A DNA stretch of 64,000 bases from Siphonodentalium dalli (Eukaryota; Mollusca; Scaphopoda; Gadilida; Siphonodentaliidae), in the NCBI GenBank assembly GCA_032622095.1, contig CP136067.1, positions 182,438,556-182,502,555 of the forward strand, written 5' to 3'. The notes beneath the pieces are model-generated. The model had not been told where the DNA came from, searched no databases, and saw only the letters and a program-made list of their open reading frames with translations. A program made the translations under genes and the position numbers. Positions 1 to 57,680 of the stretch are shown here, piece after piece (within the stretch, counting starts at the first letter, position 1; every line of letters begins with the position of its first letter).

Positions 1-29
1 AGAATTTTATTATGGTTTGTGTTTTATTT

Positions 30-103
30 GATCATGCCATTAATCTCTACTCTGGCTGACGCCTGTACAGGCGTCAGCCAGAGTAGAGATTCTTGGCATG
101 ATC
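30..103. repeat. Perfect 50-bp palindrome with flanking imperfect arms
   Basis: Bases 42-91 are a perfect inverted repeat with no loop, centred on TGTACA. The outer arms GATCATGCCA and TGGCATGATC extend it to 30-103. It probably is a foldback element or cruciform-prone site. Confidence 0.9.
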
Positions 104-402
104 TAGTGTTTTATTAACTTCATGTCGGAGCTACATGCCCTGATTAGGCGACAATAATTCAATTAGTTGGTTTACTTTTACTTTTTTTTTGACAGGAAAG
201 ACAAAAAAAAGTGTTTACTTTCTATAAGACTTCTCACCAAACTGTTTTATCAGTCATAATACCATGGGAAAATGAGAATAATTGAGGTAGTAATGTTCTT
301 GGTTCTATTTATTTTTATTCAAGAAAAATTATTTGAAGTGAATATATGAGATTTGCTTTCACCAGTGATCATGTGGAATAATCGCCAATTAGTATGTCAA
401 GA

Positions 403-510
403 TCTGGACCCTGGCTCATACGGACCCTGTCTCATATGGACCACCGGATGATACGGACCTTGGCTTATATGGACCCCCGTCTTATACAGACCCTGGCTCA
501 TAGGGACCTC
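403..510. repeat. Degenerate 16-18-bp tandem repeat
   Basis: Variants of GGACCCTGGCTCATA recur about six times. Confidence 0.75.
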
Positions 511-540
511 AATTAAAATATACAATTCTATTTGTATTTT

Positions 541-1060
541 TATGTTTACCCATACCATGTATGGTAAACATAGTGTCGTTGTCCGGATTGACCACTCGTC
601 GTTCGTCCGTCCGTCCGTCCGTCCGTCCGTCCGTCTGTCCGTCCGTCTGTCCGTCCGTAGACACTTCACGTGTAATGCGATAACTCAAACATTTTCTATC
701 CAATCAGAAGCAAATTTTGTATATGGGTATATCAGCCCAAAATACAGATCGAGTTCGAATTTGGGTTTGATCCGAGTTTTTGTTACAGAGTTATGGCCCT
801 TTTTCTACTTAGAATTCACACATTCTGCCATAACTCAATCATTTTTTATCTGATTGGAACCAAATTTGGTATGTGAGTTTCACAGCCCAAAATACAGATC
901 TAGTTCGAATATGGATTTGATCCGATTTATTTTAAAGGAGTTATGACCCTTTTTCGAAGAAAAAATTGATTTAAAAAAAAAATTATTTTTAACTTTTATA
1001 ATAATAATAAAAAAAATGTCATTGACATTGTCATTTGTTTTCATTTAGATATTGATGATT
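541..1060 (+). repeat. Interspersed repeat family 1 (with GTCC microsatellite), copy 1
   Basis: The copy starts with the palindrome-like ATGTTTACCCATACCATG. It then has a GTCC-type microsatellite at 601-658 and internal 100-130-bp subrepeats around the phrase ATACAGATCGAGTTCGAA. A second copy lies at 29339-29870. Short open frames here are repeat artefacts. Confidence 0.8.
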
Positions 1061-2134
1061 ATGATTTTACAAGTTGATAAAAAGATTTCCAATGTGTCCC
1101 TTTAATTTTTTTAAATAATTAAAAACAATTATAACCATTATAACTCTGCCAAGGGTACCCCGAATCACCACACCAAATTTGATTAAATCGGTCCAAAATC
1201 TTGTGTTATGTACTGGTAAATCTGTTTGGAGCAACATTAAATCCAATTCACCAATTGCATTTGGACTACTTAGCTATTGATAAAGCTATATTATTTTCTG
1301 ATGTCTCTTGTGCCAATGTGCAAATAATCTGATAAAGAAGCCTGTGGTATCTAATTTAAAATAAAGATTCAACAATAAACATCACATGATATTAACAGTA
1401 GACTTGGACATCTGTGCTGCAGAGTTATATCTTCAGATGGTCTGATATCATTATAATTGTTATTGGTTTAATAGAGGTCAGTGTTCAACATAAACAATTC
1501 CTGTGATTTTTTGACAGCTGTGCTATATAATTGATATTAATGGGTCAGTGGTGAGGTTGCTTATCTGTATACTAGGACACATTATTATTGTAAACTTAAA
1601 TTGGACTCTCTTAACCCAAGTATTCCATGTCCAGGGCACAGCTACACATTTAACCCACGGACTTGCTGGCTGTGGCGGTTTAGCATTACAGATCCTGTAC
1701 CAGTGCATTCTCTTATATAAATGCCAGTGACCCATAAATTCCAATAATTTGTGTTATGTACATTTGTCTATAATAGTACATAACAGTATACTCTATAATT
1801 CAACACCAAAACTCTCATTTATCCGATCATATTAAATTTTTATCGCCAAGGGATGGGTTAACATCTGCCGATCGTGATCGGCCTCTCGTTCTTTATTTAA
1901 ATAAATTAAAATACTGACAATTACATACTAAATTAACAGAAATATGAATATAATGAGACACAACAAAAGTGTAACAACGTTCCACCATCTTCCCTGCAGA
2001 AACCATCTTATGACCGGCGATCAAACGAGCGAGTTATGCCAGTTAGCAACAAATCAGTTTGATATATACCAGTTGTGTTTTTACAATTTTTTTTCACACC
2101 AAATCAAACTCAGTGGTAACTTTTGTGTTTTCAG
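1061..2134. other. Upstream flank without a recognised gene
   Basis: This stretch holds AT-rich unique sequence, a fragment of the MITE core (about 1690-1730) and a short stretch around 1845-1885 (CTGCCGATCGTGATCGGC) that recurs near 31375-31405. I found no clear first exon or promoter motif. Confidence 0.5.
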
Positions 2135-47463
<45,329 letters not shown>

Positions 47464-47740
47464 CACACCTAAAACTTAGTTGTGTTTGTTTATTTTGTGC
47501 TCATTCAAGTTAAATTGTGTTCATTGTTGATAATATACATCACAGCTAGATGCAGCAACAGTCCATTCTTGTTCTCATATTCTTACTTTTTTAAATTAAC
47601 AATGTTTAAAATTTTCAGATATTTGCTGTGTTATCGTCTCAATTTTTTTTGGTTAATCCCCGCAAACAAAGTATGGATATAGAAATTCCGTGTCCGTCAG
47701 TAACAACTTATAGAGCTCTCCATCTCAGTCATCGTAGGAC

Positions 47741-47822
47741 ATTAAACGGACGTGGCTCATTCGAACCTTCAAATTTTTTCTATGTAAATTGGAGTGACGG
47801 ATACGATAGGTCGATAAATAAA
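47741..47822 (+). promoter_or_regulatory. Candidate poly(A) signals of HELLS
   Basis: No AATAAA was noticed in the first 270 bp after the stop. The first candidates are ATTAAA at 47741 and AATAAA at 47817, both inside a MITE-like repeat (47742-48188). The real 3' end cannot be fixed from sequence. Confidence 0.25.
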
Positions 47823-48188
47823 CAAACTATTGATATACCGGCTTCATATGCTCTGAAAAACAGTTGCCAAAGTCACAGCCATTTTTCAGCCACCTTCAAC
47901 TTTTCGCCAGAAGTCAGACAAACGCTCTTTAGTGCTACCATATCACGAATAAACTACAACTGAATGCTCTTTTCTGTTCCATGTCGAGCAAATGGCTGTT
48001 TTGTGTTTGGGTCCCAAATACCGTATTCACAGTTGTATTTTTCATTACTTCTATGTATCTTTTTGGGTTACATAATGCTCATAGAAAGGTAGTTCAGATA
48101 TTTATTGACCTATTTCGATTTTGAGAAAAATGCTAAAGTGAATAATATTCTGTGTATTTTGGAGTGAAAACCGCCATGTGGCTTTAAA
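47742..48188. mobile_element. TTTAAA-bounded MITE, copy 3, downstream of HELLS
   Basis: It starts TTAAACGGACGTGGCTCATT and ends CCATGTGGCTTTAAA. It carries the candidate poly(A) signals. Confidence 0.8.
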
Positions 48189-49314
48189 TAAATTAGCAGA
48201 CGACAGTCAGAAGAAAAAATAATACAAGTGCTGAAGTATTCATATCCATCAGTGGGAAATGTTTCAGATAATAAGTTCAACCTCTTATTTGAACATATCC
48301 TATGGGAACTACTCATCAATGAGTATGTAGTATGGGAAGGGCTAAGAGATTCTTCCATTCAGTTTTAAAAGTATAGAATGAACTCGTCTATATGTCACCT
48401 GCATGGGTGTTAAATCATAAAAGCGCATGATAGGCAGAGAAACCCTTCGGGTTTGTTTCTAGGGAGTTTAGCTAATAAGTTCAACAAACAGCCTTATTTG
48501 CTTGGTATCCCTATAAATGAATCAATGGGAATTTTCCTACTGTGAACTCATTGTGAGGCCTTTAATCTTTTCCACTGTTTACTGTCTAAGTGAGGATCTA
48601 TTGAAATTTGACCTTTTTAAACATTTTGGGGTTTTTCAATTTCATTTTTATACGAAGTATGCATGGCTGCTTTGTTTATACTATGTGCTTAATGTGTGTT
48701 TTAGAAACAGAATATATGCCAAATATATTATCCGTTTAGTTTACTCTAAAGTTACCACTTGTGTAAAAATAACCTTACCTTTAGCTGAATATAAGCCCAA
48801 ACAAATACAAATTAAGAAATTTCCCTCACAATTTAAAGGGGGACAATAAATAGAGAGGATACAATGTAGATCTTAATCGAGAATCTTTTATCGAATGAGT
48901 TGCAGATGGTGCAAGGATATATTTATCGAGAGTGAAATGTAACTATGCGCCACCCGCAATGAGTTTGATAAAAGATTTGAGATTATGATGCAAGTTGTGT
49001 TCTGTATTTATTCTACACCGTTGTGTCAGATAAGTTCAATCCATGACTGCCACCTTCATTGATATTATAGCTACCTTTATTGTGATTTATGTCTGATGAA
49101 TAACCAGTAAAATTATCAGGGCATCACCTGAAGCAGATCGTTAACGCAATGTAAGTCATCTTTCTTGGTGACAATGTCAACAAAAATAGTTCCGATACAA
49201 TACTATGTATTCAATGGCTGGGATTCCTATGTATACATTTGCAGAATAATTGGGTGTGGAATAATATAGTCTCTGTTTAGTATCCAATAAAGTTCACACT
49301 ATAACCAAAATTTG

Positions 49315-49485
49315 CAAAAACAGTGGGCAGATGGATATATAAATTGTGGGTAGATGGATATATAAATTGTGGGCAGATAGATATATAAATTGTGGGTAGA
49401 TGGATATATAAATTGTGGGCAGATGGATATATAAATGGTGTGCAGATGGACATATAAATTGTGGGCAGATGGATTTATAAATTGA
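49315..49485 (+). repeat. 23-bp minisatellite, short allele-like copy
   Basis: About seven units of GTGGGTAGATGGATATATAA plus ATT. The same array in the second duplicate has about ten more units. Confidence 0.93.
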
Positions 49486-49626
49486 TGTGATTTCCTTTAT
49501 CCACTGCTGCCACCAACTTTGCTGAATTCTAACACTTTGAAAAGTACTACCTCTTTGCATCTGTATATCATTTATAGCAACAGTCAAACCAGCTTTAAGA
49601 TTTGCACCAATGATATTGGTATTAAA

Positions 49627-49860
49627 TTAAACTGCTTTTAAAAGTATTGTCAGCGAGATGTACGAAGCTTGTGTATTAGATTTTACCGTTCTGTGTACCA
49701 TGTTTTTCAGGATTTTATCAAAGGATACATAGTTTACAGTGGGCTGAACAGTACCTTTGAAAAGCCACGAAACTTCTATCGGAAGTACGTCTCTGGATGT
49801 CGCTATTAACATTAGTTTCTGTATTGTAGGGATTCCCTCCATTTCATTGGAGAGTGGCAC
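49627..49860 (-). other. Unidentified 77-codon open frame kept in both duplicates
   Basis: The frame on the minus strand includes IEVSWLFKGTVQPTVNYV. It is repeated at 60263-60496 with one residue changed at its end. I recognise no domain. It could be a remnant exon, but sequence identity follows from the recent duplication and does not show selection. Confidence 0.25.
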
Positions 49861-50871
49861 AGACTAGGAGCGATTTCATTGGTTTATGGCATAACAGATC
49901 ACTTCACAGATCAGACGTCAATAACGTGTTGACAATTTTCCCATGCATTGTCAAAATCAACTATTGTTGTAAAACTGAATACAGGCGATATATCCATAAT
50001 TCATTTTACTCATCACAATATAGGAGACATCATCTTCGAGTTTCTATCAGTCAATGATATTCATGACAGATTATTCTTTCACGTCGTCTTGTATTTATAA
50101 CTATTTCTAAATACTACGATTCTCACAAATATTTACTATGCGGGAGTTCACTCCATATTTGAAAACAATTTATTACATCATGTTGTGCATCGTCTAAATA
50201 TTGTGGACACTTCTAGAGACGTAATTCCGATATAGGATTTTCGTTGGCTTTTCCAAGAGACTGTGGGCTCAACTAATAGCTGATGATAAAAGTTTATAAC
50301 TGTTGAAATGTTTGAACCTTTAAAGTTTATATAATCATTCCGTATTAATTGTCTTATTTTTCTTTTAAGTGAATTAGCTTAGATACATATACAGGTAGGA
50401 ATATATCATCACATGTTTATCATTCAGTGACATCCATTAAAAGTCATTTAAAAAAAAATATTTTCTTATCATCATGATTATGTTTTATAATGCAGTGTCT
50501 TTGGCACTCTATCCTACCATCAGAATGGAAACATGGGGGACCAGGGATATCTCCAAGAAAACATTTTTTGCACCTCTATAGTTTTACTAATAAGTCTCAG
50601 TTATATCACACAGCCCTCAAAATTAGCTACCACAAAAGACAAAGCCGATATAGAATTTCATGCAATTCTAAAGTAATTCCCCAGAAGAAAAATGCCAATT
50701 TCAAGGGTTGATAACAGAGTTCGCGCTTCCACTTGCCAAATTTGCCAATTGCAAAAATAATTCACATTTGGCAAAAAATATTTTCATTTGGCAAGTCAGT
50801 TTTTAATTACTCAATAAAGCTGAAAAATATCGGTCAATCAATACATTCATTATAGGAAGCTGTTACAATAT

Positions 50872-51434
50872 AATTATACACCCCGCAACGAAGTTAGGGG
50901 GGGGGGGGGGTATACTGGAATCAGCTTGTCTGTCCGTCCGTGGACACAAATTTGTCCTGAGTTTTTCTCAGTCGTTTTTTTATCAATTTTCGTGAAACTT
51001 GGCACAGACATCAACCACCATGGGAACCTGTGCACCAGCGATTATGACGTCTGTCGGACTTTTTTGGTGGAGTTATCCCCCCTTTTTTGACTTAGAAAAT
51101 GTTCGCAACATGTATAATTTTGTCCGAGCTTTTATTCCTACATTTTAAGGTCAATTTTTTTTAAACTTGGCAGAGATATTTAGTACCATGGGAACCTGTG
51201 CACCTGCGATTATGACGTCTGTCCGACATTTTTTGGTGGAGTTATCCCCCTTTTTCGACTTAGAAATTATTTTGCAAAATGCATAATTTTGTCCAAGCTT
51301 TTATTCCTACATTTATAGGTCAATGTTTTTTAATCTTGGCACTGATATTTAGTACCATGGGAACCTGTGCACCTGCGATTATGATGTCTGTCCGACTTTT
51401 TTTGTGGAGTTATTCCCCTTTTTCGACTTAAGAA
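50872..51434 (+). repeat. Interspersed repeat family 3, left half (split copy)
   Basis: It starts ATACACCCCGCAACGAAGTT and breaks at GACTTAAGAACAT. The missing right half resumes at about 57681. Confidence 0.88.
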
Positions 51435-51575
51435 CATATCTCCGTCAAATATATCTTGGACACTGAAACTAATGGTTATATATTTCTTGCTTGCAAGATC
51501 CTAGAAGTCGTTTTAAAAATCGGTACGAAATACCTCGAGTACGCGCACTTGTCAAATGCCAATTAATGGCGATTA

Positions 51576-52238
51576 GGCCAAAAAAAAAAGTGTTTTGGTT
51601 CTCGGCAATTGTTTTTTCAAATCAATGAGGGAGGGAGGGTTTTATTTTTATTTTTTTCTGCGCATAGTAAGCATAGACAAAGATACCTTCCTCTGTCTAG
51701 TAATAACCAGAAAGGTAGAGGGAACTGTTATGCATATAAACTCATTTAGTCTTATATAAAAATGACATTGTACTACTAGTGTATGACTGGGATTACCTAA
51801 CAATATATAATGCCCCTGACATTAACTACTGTTATTGTTGTCTAAAAACTGATACCTCCCCATTCTAATATGTGATCCTGAATTTAGTCCTGTGCCTTTC
51901 AATTGTATAAAGTTACAATTAGTGTAAGTTGTTCACAATGACTAATTGTAAGAAGAGCATGAGGATCAGCTAATCATTTTCTTAAATTGTAGTCATCTAC
52001 TTCATGTTGTAAGCCTGCAAGTCACTTTTTAACACATTACATGTTAGAGCTCAATGCACACTAATATTCAACACATATCTGCTATGGACATGTTGATAAA
52101 AAAAAAAAAAAATCCAAATTTTTTTTTCCGCAATTTTTTTTGTCATAACATCAGGCATTGCAATAAAAAGGCCTAATGCGGCCCTTTTTATTCAATGTGG
52201 CGGTGCCTGAGAACCAAAACCTTTTTTGTTTTTGGCCT
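51576..52238. mobile_element. 663-bp TA-flanked MITE (copy in duplicate 1)
   Basis: The ends GGCCAAAAAAAAAAGTGTTT and TTTTTGTTTTTGGCCT pair, with TTTTGGTTCTC inverted inside. TA flanks both sides. The empty site TGGCGATTATATATTTGG exists in inverse form at 57507-57524. TA targets suggest Tc1/mariner-type mobilisation (inference). Confidence 0.9.
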
Positions 52239-52481
52239 TATATATTTGGACCAATCGTGCGAGTCCTTTCGCTATAACAGCGATTGAAAGGTAACATCCA
52301 TTCTATTTAATTTCTTCTATTCGCAAGATAAGTCGCATTTTTTATCTGTTCATTTCTCATGAACGTTTCTCTTCCGATATTACGAACGGCAACACGCAGT
52401 TGCCTAATTTCGTGCACTACGCACGTGTTTTCCTATTTTCGGAATTTAGTTTTACAATTGTTCAACAATACTGTCTTATTA

Positions 52482-52968
52482 AAGGTACTCAATCCGAACA
52501 GAGGGTCCCCATCTCAACAGATTCCAACAACAACAATCCGATCAGAGGGTCCTATATTACTATTTCTTTGGCTTTGGGGGTAAAAAATATTTGATTCGAG
52601 TCGAGGAACCCATCAAACAAAGCTCAGAGTTATTAGATATTAATTTTTGAAATTTGTTATTTGCTCGAGATGAGTACTAATAATTGCAGTCAATTTCGTA
52701 ACCTGCTCGAGATGTGTTCACCAAAACAGTATTCAAACAGACAAGGATGGATAACTGTAAAATCAAGTGGTAATAATAACGCAATTTTGACTGAGTTCTG
52801 GGCCAGAAAGTATTCCCGATAATGAAAAATAATAAATTTCTAAAATCGATATCTAACAAATCTGAGCTTAGATGGGTGACTTCCTCGACTCGAATCAAAT
52901 ATTTTTGACCCCCGAAGCCATTGAAATAGTAATTGAGAGGAGTTTTATCGGATTGAGTACCTTTAATG
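52482..52968. mobile_element. Foldback MITE (GGTACTCAATCC family), copy with terminal internal duplication
   Basis: It starts TAAAGGTACTCAATCCGAAC and ends TCGGATTGAGTACCTTTAA. The left end has an extra AATCCGATCAGAGGGTCC. Confidence 0.88.
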
Positions 52969-54029
52969 ACAGTAGTCCGTGGGTGGATATTTTCATTAAC
53001 AAATATTTCAATTTTGTTTTATTTACGAGAATCACTTCGAACAAATATCGTTTTTGTTTGCATAAAACAATAGAAAAAAACGATGCTCTTTAGAGTCATT
53101 CGGGTTCTCGTCGGGATTTTTTAACACAGCACCGGATGCAATATTGTGTTGTCGTCTCCACTAAGCTCCAGTTTGGAGTTTGGTCCCTGACAAAATCCTA
53201 TCCAAATGTATTAGAAGTAATAATTTACAATATTTTACATTACAATATTTTACAATAATTTTCCTCACGGATGCTAGATAAAATAGCCACAGTGTGGCTT
53301 GCCTCTTCTCTCTACATTGAACATACGTCTCAATGCTTTTACGATGAAAACTTTGTAATGTTTTTTTTTTCCTCCGACAGGTAGGGGTGCCACGATTAAT
53401 CGTATAATCGATGAAACGTTGATACAGCTGATATTCCATTACCATATTCGGCGGAGATTACTCTGAGTTCTTTATTTCGGATGTCGAAAAGTACCGGACA
53501 TATTTGGATACCCTGTTTTACAGTTTAATATCCAACGGACAGGTTAACAAATGTTGATTGTGCACAGATATTTGTAACGCATTGTGCTCATTACTAATTA
53601 CTGGCTTTCCTTCCCACGAGACAGTAGCGATTGCTCTTGCACCCGTATGCACTCGCAATTTTCTATTCACGGGTGTTCACCATTTGCACTTGTCCACCTG
53701 GTCACAATCAATATTAAAATATGTAAAGATATATTTAGAACATTTCCCATCTCCCTTCATTTGTGGGCATGTGAAAGTGTCGGTGGACTTGGGTATATCA
53801 CACATTGACCTTTGATTTGAGATAACCACAACTTACAATTATATTACCGGTGCAATTACACCCTTCTAAACAACAAAACTGTATTTTTTGTCATGGGAAG
53901 GACTGTCTCGGTTGTTTCTGATACAAATTATGCACATGTGAATATTATGCACTACTTTCACTGTCCTTGCTATTAGATACGCTTCATCGATTCTAATCTA
54001 GTATTGATTATCAAGATCAATGATCGTGG

Positions 54030-54930
54030 CACCTCTGCTGACGTGGCACCTTCTCTTGCTTCCTCCATTAACTTGGAGACTCCGCTGGAGTTGGTTGGTG
54101 GACATGCCTCCTCCCTCAGGGTCGCGGCGTCCATAGCCCCCGCAGAGAAGGGCAGCGATGGTGGTCCAAGCGCAGCTACCTTTGGTCCTGCCTCCGTTTC
54201 CGCCGGGTTCGTTCCGTCGCTGCACCAGCCGGCCACTTGCTACAGCTACCACATAGGTGGTCCGTTTAGCTCGCAAGCCCCGGTGCCCTCGACACATTGC
54301 CTGCCTATGCAGTTCAATGTGTCAACTGCCACTGGTTCTGACCTGTCCTCCATTCGTCAAAGTCTTTTCCGGCATCCATCCCTCCAGGTTTTGGGTGGGT
54401 ATGTATCCCTATTATTCACCTGTGTTCTTTCCTCCACCAGTGTGGCCTTGCTTCGTCCAGTTTCTGGCCTCTTTTGGGCTCCTAGGCCAGAACTTAGACT
54501 TAGTTTCCTTTCCGAGGCTCCGGAATTTTTGCCTCGTCAAACCAGGTGACCTGGTCGGGATTCTTGCCCCTTTCCCCCCCCATCTCCTGGACTGACGGTG
54601 TTGTTCAGAGACGAGGACGTGCTGTCACAACATCCCCTGGATTTGGCAGCGTTTGATGCGTGTCCGAGTTCGCCATGCCCATCCGAGAGTGCCTTCCATG
54701 AGGGTCATTTCGGATGGGTCAGTCATTCGGTCTTAGGATAACAATTGCGCACAATTTTGCATGCATTACCAGCACGATACTAACTGCACAGAAAAAGGAA
54801 GAACAAACATGGCCCTTCTCTTGCTTCCTCCATTAACATGGAGCCTCCGCTGGAGTCGGTTGCTGGACATGCCTCCTCCTTATTGGTCGCGGCCTCCTGA
54901 GCCATCCGCAGAGAAGTACGCCTGTCTTCC
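54030..54930 (+). repeat. GC-rich degenerate repeat region
   Basis: Phrases such as GGACATGCCTCCTCC and GTCGCGGC recur at about 54100 and 54870 and resemble the array at 55030. Open frames occur on both strands (181 codons + at 54004-54549). Base composition is distinct from the surroundings. The origin is unrecognised. Confidence 0.6.
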
Positions 54931-55029
54931 ACAACCGAAGGACTGGATGGGGCCCACATATCAAGAACAAAAAACCGTGTGACGATTTTTCCTCTGCCAA
55001 CTCGATACAGCCTGCGCTGCAGGCTCAGG

Positions 55030-55460
55030 GTCTGGTAGTGGTCATGCCTCCTCTATTTGTAGTCGCGGTTTCCACAACCTTCACAGAGACGGTCAACAAT
55101 GGATTTTCCTCTGTCAACTCGGTACAGCCTGCGCTGCAGGCTCGGAATCTGTTGGTGGTCATGCCTCCTCTATTTGTAGTCGCGGCTTCCACAACCTTCT
55201 CAGAGACGGGCAACGAGGAATTTTCCTCGGTCAACTCTGTCCAGCCTGCGCTGCAGACTCGAGTCTGTTGGTGGTCATGCCTCCTCTATTTGTCGTCACG
55301 GCTTCCACAACCTTTGCAGAGACAGGAAACAATGAATTTTCCTCTGTCCACTCGGTGCAGCCTGCGTTGCAGGCTCGGACTCTGTTGGTTGGTGGTCATG
55401 CCTCCTCTATTTGTAGTCGCGGCTTCCACAACCTTCGCAGCGACGAGCAGCGATGGAGGT
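55030..55460 (+). repeat. GC-rich tandem array, about 117 bp, 4 copies
   Basis: GTCATGCCTCCTCTATTTGT starts at 55041, 55158, 55274 and 55395. Units differ by point changes and small indels. Confidence 0.93.
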
Positions 55461-56793
55461 TCTGCAGCATCTACCACTGGTTCTGTCTCAGTCCATCCAG
55501 GTTCATGCTGTCATGGCACATTGCGGTTTTTTCCGAACCCTTTCTTGCCTTGGCTACCTCATTGTTCCTTGTCGCCGACAAGTTGCATTCATTCGACTGA
55601 GTGTTTTGTACAATATTACCTTCGTTCTTTACTTTGAGGTTTCCTTCTGCCATATCGCATTGCTCTGGCTATGTGCCGCATTCAGGAACTGCTCCTGAAT
55701 AAGTTGATTTCGCCTCCATTCTCACCTCCGTTCTTATCCCGTCGGGGTATTCCAGGTGTTGTTGAGACCTGTCTTTATAGTTTCGGGCCTTCTAATCTGT
55801 TAGATTTTTATTCACCAATTAGGCCGCTTTTATGAGACAAACCTAGACGTTTTATGGACTTGATCGTGTGTGTGCACCTGATAAGTTAGTATGCGGGTGC
55901 TATATCTCACAGGGGACTTTAGCTCTCTACTCACTTAGCCGCACATATCATGAATATTGACCATTCAGCTCCATAGACACTATCATCTGAACTACGCTCA
56001 ATTTCAATTTTACTTCTAGATTTGGGATGTATCTTTCAGTGACCACCTAACACCATAGGATTTCATCATATAGCGTATCAGCATTTCATTGGTGTCTAGG
56101 CGTCATGTATGTAGTCCATTTTGTTATCGTATATGTCATAGCACCGACTTTGACCAAGAATATTTTTCAATTCTATGTTATCGCTTGGGCCGAGTGTTTA
56201 ACATCACTTGGCAGGCGTGATTCTAATTCTCATCCGATTTAGCGATCACCGATTCTCACCTTTGCGACATTTAACAATTATTGCCGTATGCCCATCGGTG
56301 CTTGAGCATACCAGTTGGCGGGTTATCACAGTTTTTGTACCTTTCTGCTAACCTACGGTATGGGTTCCCTATACCACCACCTGACGAACGATAACTAAGT
56401 CCCACATTTATTTTGAAACCATGCAGGCCGGTTCATTGCATCACAGATTGGCCGTATGATCAGACAGTGTTCCATTAGCGGTATTAGTTCCTCTCCTTGG
56501 TTGACCTTACACTTCAATTTCCAGTTACTTGGCTTGGTGTACCAATCTTTCCATCTTGGTCCCCTCCCTTAGGTGTATGTTTTTTCTTTCCATGAACATG
56601 ATTTCCAGTGCTCAACTCCGTCATGTTTTCCTGGTGTATCCCTGGTCCCCCCATTGGTCTGGGCCCCAACGGTTTCTCATATCTCCCCTGGGTCTCTCGG
56701 TCGGGCTCAAAATACTGTCAAGTCAGTCATACCGCACTGAGCGTTGACTCCTTTTGAGAGATCCATTCTGAGTATTGATTCAGCTTTTCTGGC

Positions 56794-56821
56794 GGGGGGG
56801 GGGGGGGGGGGGGGGGGGGGG
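56794..56821 (+). repeat. Poly-G tract of 28
   Basis: An uninterrupted G run, with a second run 100 bp downstream. Confidence 0.9.
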
Positions 56822-56921
56822 TGGTGTCATAACCGTGTTTCCCCTCGGTGCCCCCTTTTGCATGTATTGTGGGCCAGTCAACATCCTCTCGATGTCGTGC
56901 TAGTGCTGCTTCATCCTCTAA

Positions 56922-56948
56922 GGGGGGGGGGGGGGGGGGGGGGGGGGG
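56922..56948 (+). repeat. Poly-G tract of 27
   Basis: An uninterrupted G run; exact length is prone to sequencing error. Confidence 0.9.
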
Positions 56949-57314
56949 TAGGTTCCTTTATTCTATTAGGTACATGAACAAATGAGTTAACTCCCTTGCC
57001 TATGACTAATGTTTATCCTGGACACCTTCACCCTGTGATCATTACTAGTAGGGCGCATGAAGTACGTGGTGTTTCCTTTTAGGAGGCTCAGTTGTTTTTG
57101 AGTTTATCTGAACTATTACATATGGGACACAATGATCTATTTTTTGGCACATGTCTACCAAGAAATCTTTTTGGTACAGGATGCAGGTCTTTTCTGCTTC
57201 AGCAGGTGGGTTTCATGGACATAGTCAGATTATCTGCCTCGTGGCCTCCTCCTCTTCAAGAATTCTAATTATAACCATTAGTTTCAGTGTCCAAGATATA
57301 TTTGACGGAGATAT

Positions 57315-57680
57315 AATATTTTTTTACCCAAAATATGTATCTCCTATAATAAATATCTTGGACACTGAACACAGTAAGGGCCCTCCCAGTTGGGATCAAC
57401 ATTCCCGCCCCGCGCACTCGCATCAAACACACAGGAGGAAGAAATTAAAAAGAATGGATGTTACCTTTCAATCGCTGTTATAGCGAAAGGACTCACACGA
57501 TTGGTCCAAATATATAATCGCCATTAATTGGCATTTGACAAGTGCGCGTACTCGAGGTATTTCGAACCGATTTTTTTAAAACGACTTCTAGGATCTTGCA
57601 AGCAAGAAATATATAACCATTAGTTTCAGTGTCCAAGATATTTATTATAGGAGATACATATTTTGGGTAAAATAATATTA
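57315..57680. mobile_element. 366-bp MITE abutting the 5.9-kb element
   Basis: Inverted ends of about 55 bp start TTTACCCAAAATATGTATCT and match with about one mismatch. The interior right arm is the inverse of 51480-51573 plus 52239-52315, so this MITE and the left end of the 5.9-kb element are relatives. Confidence 0.85.

Larger units (their letters stand above)
48719..53364 (+). repeat. Large direct duplication, copy 1
   Basis: This segment recurs at 59123-64000 with near-identity. The offset is 10404 bp at the left edge and about 10636 bp after the minisatellite. It includes a family 3 left half, the left end of the 5.9-kb element, the TA MITE and a foldback MITE. The copy may extend beyond 53364 because copy 2 runs off the window. 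Confidence 0.95.
51436..57314. mobile_element. 5.9-kb element with perfect 44-bp terminal inverted repeats
   Basis: Bases 51436-51479 (starting ATATCTCCGTCAAATATATC) are the exact inverse of 57271-57314. The element sits inside a family 3 repeat. No transposase is seen; the longest frame is about 199 codons and lies in the GC-rich tandem array. It carries a TA MITE, a foldback MITE and two poly-G tracts. Confidence 0.75.

Noticed and set aside
601-658. Regulatory GTCC-rich element near a promoter
   Set aside because: The same tract recurs in other repeat copies, so it is part of an interspersed family.
48517-48849. 110-codon frame downstream of HELLS
   Set aside because: AT-rich, no recognisable motif, and it crosses the left edge of the large duplication.
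54004-54549. 181-codon open frame as a real gene
   Set aside because: Open frames occur on both strands in a GC-rich repeat region. No domain, conserved motif or splice context was seen.
56529-56760. DIRS-like reverse transcriptase/RNase H remnant (VYPWSPHWSGPQRF)
   Set aside because: The resemblance is a few residues only. No catalytic motif or recombinase was found and the frame is broken.
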